Shown: positions 60,979-64,000 of the stretch, piece by piece
How positions within the stretch are numbered: the stretch's first letter is position 1
How the letters are laid out: each line of letters opens with the position of its first letter
Source: an uncultured Roseibium sp.
GTDB taxonomy: Bacteria > Pseudomonadota > Alphaproteobacteria > Rhizobiales > Stappiaceae
Length of the DNA stretch: 64,000 bases
Direction of reading: 5' to 3'
Assembly: GCF_947494555.1 (NCBI RefSeq)
Contig: NZ_CANLVF010000002.1
Location: 1,054,001 to 1,118,000, forward strand
Program-made: the position numbers and the translations under genes
The notes under the pieces: model-generated
The model's database searches: none
Seen by the model: only the letters and a program-made list of their open reading frames with translations
What the model was told of the DNA's origin: nothing

Positions 60979-61986
60979 CTAGCTCGCGATAACGGCTCCC
61001 TGTGTTTCCGGGTGCTCTGCGCTCAGTCCGGCGAGCCGGAAAACCTCTTCGACCCGACGTTCGAAATCCATTTTCTGCGCCATGTTTCTGACGGCATTTA
61101 CCTGTTTTCTCTGCTCGCCGTCGACGTCCACCCGCATTCCGTGTCTCGGGTTGGCGTTCTGAATTTTGCTCAGATTGATACCTGCTCTTCTGAAGTCCTG
61201 GTTCATACTCTCCGGAAACTGCGTACGCTCAAGCGCGATGAAGATGAGGGTTGCGCGATAATATCCGAAACTCTGTCCGTCAGTATCACCTTCTGCGAAC
61301 GTCTGGCTGTTCGGGCGCTCCGGATGCATATCCGGCGGTTCAGCGCCATGTCCGATGCCCTTTCCATCAGACGCTACCAATTTTGGCAGTTGTGAATCGA
61401 AGTAGCTCATGTGTCTTCGCTGATACTTTTTGACGATCCTAACGACCTCTTCCCGTGTTTCCCGGGTGTCACAGTAAATCACGACCGTGTCGGTCTTTCT
61501 CGAACCAGGCGCGGCGACCTTCGCGCTGTACAAACCGGGCAGATGCCAGATCTTCTTCAGGATCGCACTGAATGCATTGGCGCGCGTCTCTTCCTTCAGA
61601 TTGAGATAGACACGTTCCCGGCACACGATGTTGTTCGGGGCCATGACGTGGATGAATGCACCGACCCAGTCACTCCACTCCGGAAAGTCGTTCAGGCTCC
61701 TCATACGGTTCATGTCGTAGGTCTGACAAATGTATTCGGCATCGCGGAGATAGTTTTGAAGCTTTCTGCTCAGCGTTTCAGAGAACTTCTCCATTGTCCT
61801 CCTGGATGGCTGATTGCGGGCGGTCGCGCCGCAGATGTAGCCATAGATTTCATCGACCGCGCGGTTACCCCGATCCAGGTGCGTCAGCCCTTTCGGCTGA
61901 CCGGTGGCCAGAGCCTTGCGCATCAGATCCGCACGTCTCAGCCAGGCCCAATCAACCACGGTTTGCAAATCACGATGGAGTGCCAT
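60979..61986 (-). CDS. HopA1-like protein, paralogue 2
   Basis: 335 aa from the ATG at 61984-61986; an in-frame reading to 62106 exists. HopA1-type core: VCRERVYLNLKEETRANAFSAIL, KVAAPGSRKTDTVVIYCDT, GIGHGAEPPD and QSFGYYRATLIFIALERT. It is cotranscribed with no other gene. Its stop codon TAG lies in the CTAG at the MITE edge, so the C-terminal tail present in paralogue 1 is missing here and may have been cut off by the insertion. Confidence 0.6.
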   Translation of the reverse strand: MALHRDLQTVVDWAWLRRADLMRKALATGQPKGLTHLDRGNRAVDEIYGYICGATARNQPSRRTMEKFSETLSRKLQNYLRDAEYICQTYDMNRMRSLNDFPEWSDWVGAFIHVMAPNNIVCRERVYLNLKEETRANAFSAILKKIWHLPGLYSAKVAAPGSRKTDTVVIYCDTRETREEVVRIVKKYQRRHMSYFDSQLPKLVASDGKGIGHGAEPPDMHPERPNSQTFAEGDTDGQSFGYYRATLIFIALERTQFPESMNQDFRRAGINLSKIQNANPRHGMRVDVDGEQRKQVNAVRNMAQKMDFERRVEEVFRLAGLSAEHPETQGAVIAS

Positions 61987-62080
61987 TGTATTTCCCTCTA
62001 GCGTTATCGTTGCTAGAAAAATGGGGGAATACTGGAGTGTATCGGAGTGCCGCGGATCACACTCAAATTCGGGTAGTGAG
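61987..62080 (-). promoter_or_regulatory. Conserved leader upstream of HopA1-like paralogue 2
   Basis: Matches 59999-60092 at most positions. It keeps the CTAGC-N9-GCTAG dyad (61998-62016) and the GAGGG ribosome-binding site, with one change in the dyad spacer (T to C on the plus strand). Confidence 0.65.
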
Positions 62081-62139
62081 CGCTGGAGCACGTTCCAAAA
62101 GATCAAGGTCGGCTCGGGGGGCAGCGAATAGCTGCAATC

Positions 62140-62637
62140 TTATTCGAACGCTTTGCGGGGCTCCAGCGATGCCGGGTCGCGCCACCTATCTGGTCGCAAA
62201 GTGCTTCGTTCGCTTCGATATTTTGCAAGATTTTGCGCGGAAGTGACCTGGACTGATGTGCCGTGCAATTCAATTGCTGTTTCGACAGCCAACGGAGAGT
62301 GCCGATAAAACCGCGTATCACCCCAAAAGTCCGTCGCTAGACCGACCCTCGATTCTCGCACGAGAATTATCTCGCACATGACATCCCGGCAGAGGAAGGC
62401 TCTCTTGTGTTTGAACCTCTTGCCCGGAATTTCCTGAAAGGCAGTCGTGGCGTCGGCAGTCACCGTGTCGAGACTATCAAAATTCTCTGCCACAAGGAGC
62501 AGGTCGATATCGCTATGGCACCACGCTTCTTGCAGTCCAAGAAGCTCTTCCGCCCACCCGCCGAACACGACACAATCAAAGCCCTTGTCATGCAGGCTGG
62601 AGAGCAACCAGCCCAACAGCGATCTTGTGTTTGCCAT
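62140..62637 (-). CDS. Nucleotidyltransferase-fold protein
   Basis: 165 aa. Nucleotidyltransferase motif: VVFGGWAEELLGLQEAWCHSDIDLLLV (GG, then DID at about residues 43-45) as in small minimal nucleotidyltransferases. The partner domain resembles those of aminoglycoside- or AbiE-type systems, but no antitoxin-like gene is next to it. The reaction is unknown. Lies between paralogue 2 and glnE. Confidence 0.75.
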   Translation of the reverse strand: MANTRSLLGWLLSSLHDKGFDCVVFGGWAEELLGLQEAWCHSDIDLLLVAENFDSLDTVTADATTAFQEIPGKRFKHKRAFLCRDVMCEIILVRESRVGLATDFWGDTRFYRHSPLAVETAIELHGTSVQVTSAQNLAKYRSERSTLRPDRWRDPASLEPRKAFE

Positions 62638-62653
62638 GGTCCGTCACTCGACT

Positions 62654-64000
62654 TCAGCTTTCGACCAACTCAACTTCGCCGATCAGCTCCACAAACACCT
62701 GCCGCACCCTTGCCTGTAGGTCGGCAAGTTCCATCTCAAGGCGCGTAAATGTGGGGCTGCCGGACGCCTGAACGAGAAGATCAAGAACGCCGCGGGGCGC
62801 TTCGGCAGGCTTAAAACTTCCCGATAACGTAAGCCGCAACACCTGCGTCAGGCGCTGATACATGCGAAGCGCTTCCAGCAGCACGCCTGCGTCGCCGGGG
62901 TCGATGCAGTCATTGTCGCGCAAACGCTCCAGGGCATCTTCGGTTCCCTGTGCGAGGACGTTGGGAGTGTCCTGGGCATTTACGAGTTGCAGGTACTGGG
63001 CGATGAACTCGATATCGACAAGCCCCCCGGCAACCTGCTTCATGTCCCAAATGTCCTTCGTGCCCTTTTCCTTCTCGATCCGCGCCCGCATGGAGCGCAC
63101 ATCGTTGGCGAGCTTTGCACTGTCGCGCGGCTGGATAAGCGTTTCCGATATGTTGTCAGAGATTTTCTGCGCGAACTCCGGTGTCGTTGAGGCGATAACC
63201 CTTGCCCGCGTCAGGGCCATGTGCTCCCAGGTCCAGGCATCCTTTTTCTGATAGGAGATAAATCCACCCAGGTTGGTCGCAAGCGGACCAGCGTTGCCGG
63301 AGGGGCGCAGGCGGAAATCAACTTCGTAAAGCGATCCTTCCGCCGTCGGCGCGGACAATGCGGTCACCAGGCGCTGCGTCAGGCGAATGTAATATTGCGA
63401 GATGGCAAGCGGTCTCTTGCCGTCCGACTGTTTGGCGTCCTCCGGTGCTTCGTAAAGAAGTATCAGATCCAGATCGGACGACGCGGTCATTTCGCGTCCG
63501 CCCAGTTTACCCATCGCTATAACCGCGACATCGCCGCCGGGGACCAAACCATGGGTTTCACCAACGTGTTTGATCACCTGCGTCAGAAGCCGTCCGACGA
63601 CAACTTCGGCAAGCCTGGCAAACGCGAATCCGACCCGGTCAGCCGACAGCGTGTCAGATATCAGCCGCAGCCCGATCAGAAACTGCTGTTCCTGCGCAAA
63701 GATACGTGCCCGGTCGAGCGCTTCTTCGTAAAACCGCGCCTGCGCCAACGTCCGGTCCAGCCCGACCCGAAACTCTTCCACACTCGGCATCGCGCCGAAA
63801 AAGGCCGGATCCAGAACCGCGTCCAGAACATGTACGCGTTTGGAAACGGTTTCGGCCATGCGCGGCGCGGCACCCATCGTGGTTGCCAGCAAAGTCAGCA
63901 ACTGCGGGTTGGACCTCAGAAGCGAAAAAAGCTGCACGCCGGCCGGCAGTTTTGACAGGAAGCTGTCGAAAGCGACAAGGGCGGCATCGGCATTGTCGGT
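62654..64000 (-). CDS. glnE: Glutamine synthetase adenylyltransferase/adenylyl-removing enzyme, C-terminal part
   Basis: 449 codons visible. The reading frame is open to the right window edge, so the 5' part is outside. Typical segments: GDVAVIAMGKLGGREMTASSDLDLILLY (the second nucleotidyltransferase domain with Asp-x-Asp), EVDFRLRPSGNAGPLAT, AWTWEHMALTRARVI, and a C-terminal helical tail (RVRQVFVELIGE). It adenylylates and deadenylylates GlnA under PII control. Stop codon 62654-62656. Confidence 0.97.
   Translation of the reverse strand, partial: TDNADAALVAFDSFLSKLPAGVQLFSLLRSNPQLLTLLATTMGAAPRMAETVSKRVHVLDAVLDPAFFGAMPSVEEFRVGLDRTLAQARFYEEALDRARIFAQEQQFLIGLRLISDTLSADRVGFAFARLAEVVVGRLLTQVIKHVGETHGLVPGGDVAVIAMGKLGGREMTASSDLDLILLYEAPEDAKQSDGKRPLAISQYYIRLTQRLVTALSAPTAEGSLYEVDFRLRPSGNAGPLATNLGGFISYQKKDAWTWEHMALTRARVIASTTPEFAQKISDNISETLIQPRDSAKLANDVRSMRARIEKEKGTKDIWDMKQVAGGLVDIEFIAQYLQLVNAQDTPNVLAQGTEDALERLRDNDCIDPGDAGVLLEALRMYQRLTQVLRLTLSGSFKPAEAPRGVLDLLVQASGSPTFTRLEMELADLQARVRQVFVELIGEVELVES

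Overview
The window looks like chromosomal DNA of an alphaproteobacterium of the order Hyphomicrobiales, most likely a marine member of the Stappiaceae (Roseibium/Labrenzia-like). This rests on recognised gene families: the FliK/FlhX-type pair, a VPLPA-CTERM protein, cobalt-type nitrile hydratase, a vanadium haloperoxidase, class III cyclases and a glnE/PAS-kinase neighbourhood. The genus is an inference. No rRNA, tRNA, CRISPR array or intact insertion sequence was seen.

Layout. 0-4.8 kb: a GT39-like membrane glycosyltransferase, an amino-acid ABC uptake set without an ATPase gene, and a LysE exporter. 4.9-11 kb: GFA protein, gatB, a Sel1-repeat protein and a FlhX/FliK flagellar pair. 11-14.4 kb: small proteins, a YjhX-like protein, soxR with a textbook SoxR operator driving a divergent glyoxalase-fold gene, and a cupin. 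14.4-19.9 kb: an HlyD-type membrane fusion pair, an SDR, a membrane adenylate cyclase and a LuxR regulator. 20.3-31.2 kb: a VPLPA-CTERM protein, then an operon of an unusual ABC exporter, a cyclic-nucleotide-binding protein and an MBL hydrolase. This operon diverges from a five-gene operon of four GT-B glycosyltransferases and a polysaccharide deacetylase, a candidate surface-polysaccharide locus. 31.2-32.5 kb: an array of REP-type inverted repeats. 32.5-39.6 kb: msrA, the nitrile hydratase operon, a LysR/DUF1330 pair, vanadium haloperoxidase and DUF4291. 39.6-47.5 kb: repeat debris, a secreted protein and a peptide ABC operon ending in a methyltransferase. 47.7-52 kb: a second adenylate cyclase, a Nudix hydrolase, a CoA-transferase and a methyltransferase. 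52.2-58.9 kb: pepN, a PAS histidine kinase and ppk2. 58.9-64 kb: two HopA1-like paralogues, duplication debris, a MITE, a nucleotidyltransferase and the 3' part of glnE, which runs off the right edge.

Most unusual points. (1) The two HopA1-like genes sit in a fossil tandem duplication. Its breakpoint is still readable as a glnE-fragment/histidine-kinase-fragment join near 60329, and a 262-bp MITE supplies the stop codon of the second paralogue. (2) The ABC exporter at 22.85-25.43 kb has a nucleotide-binding domain expanded by about 285 residues, with three copies of a post-Q-loop-like motif and substitutions in the Walker A, Q-loop, Walker B and switch positions. It is encoded with a cyclic-nucleotide sensor beside a polysaccharide operon.
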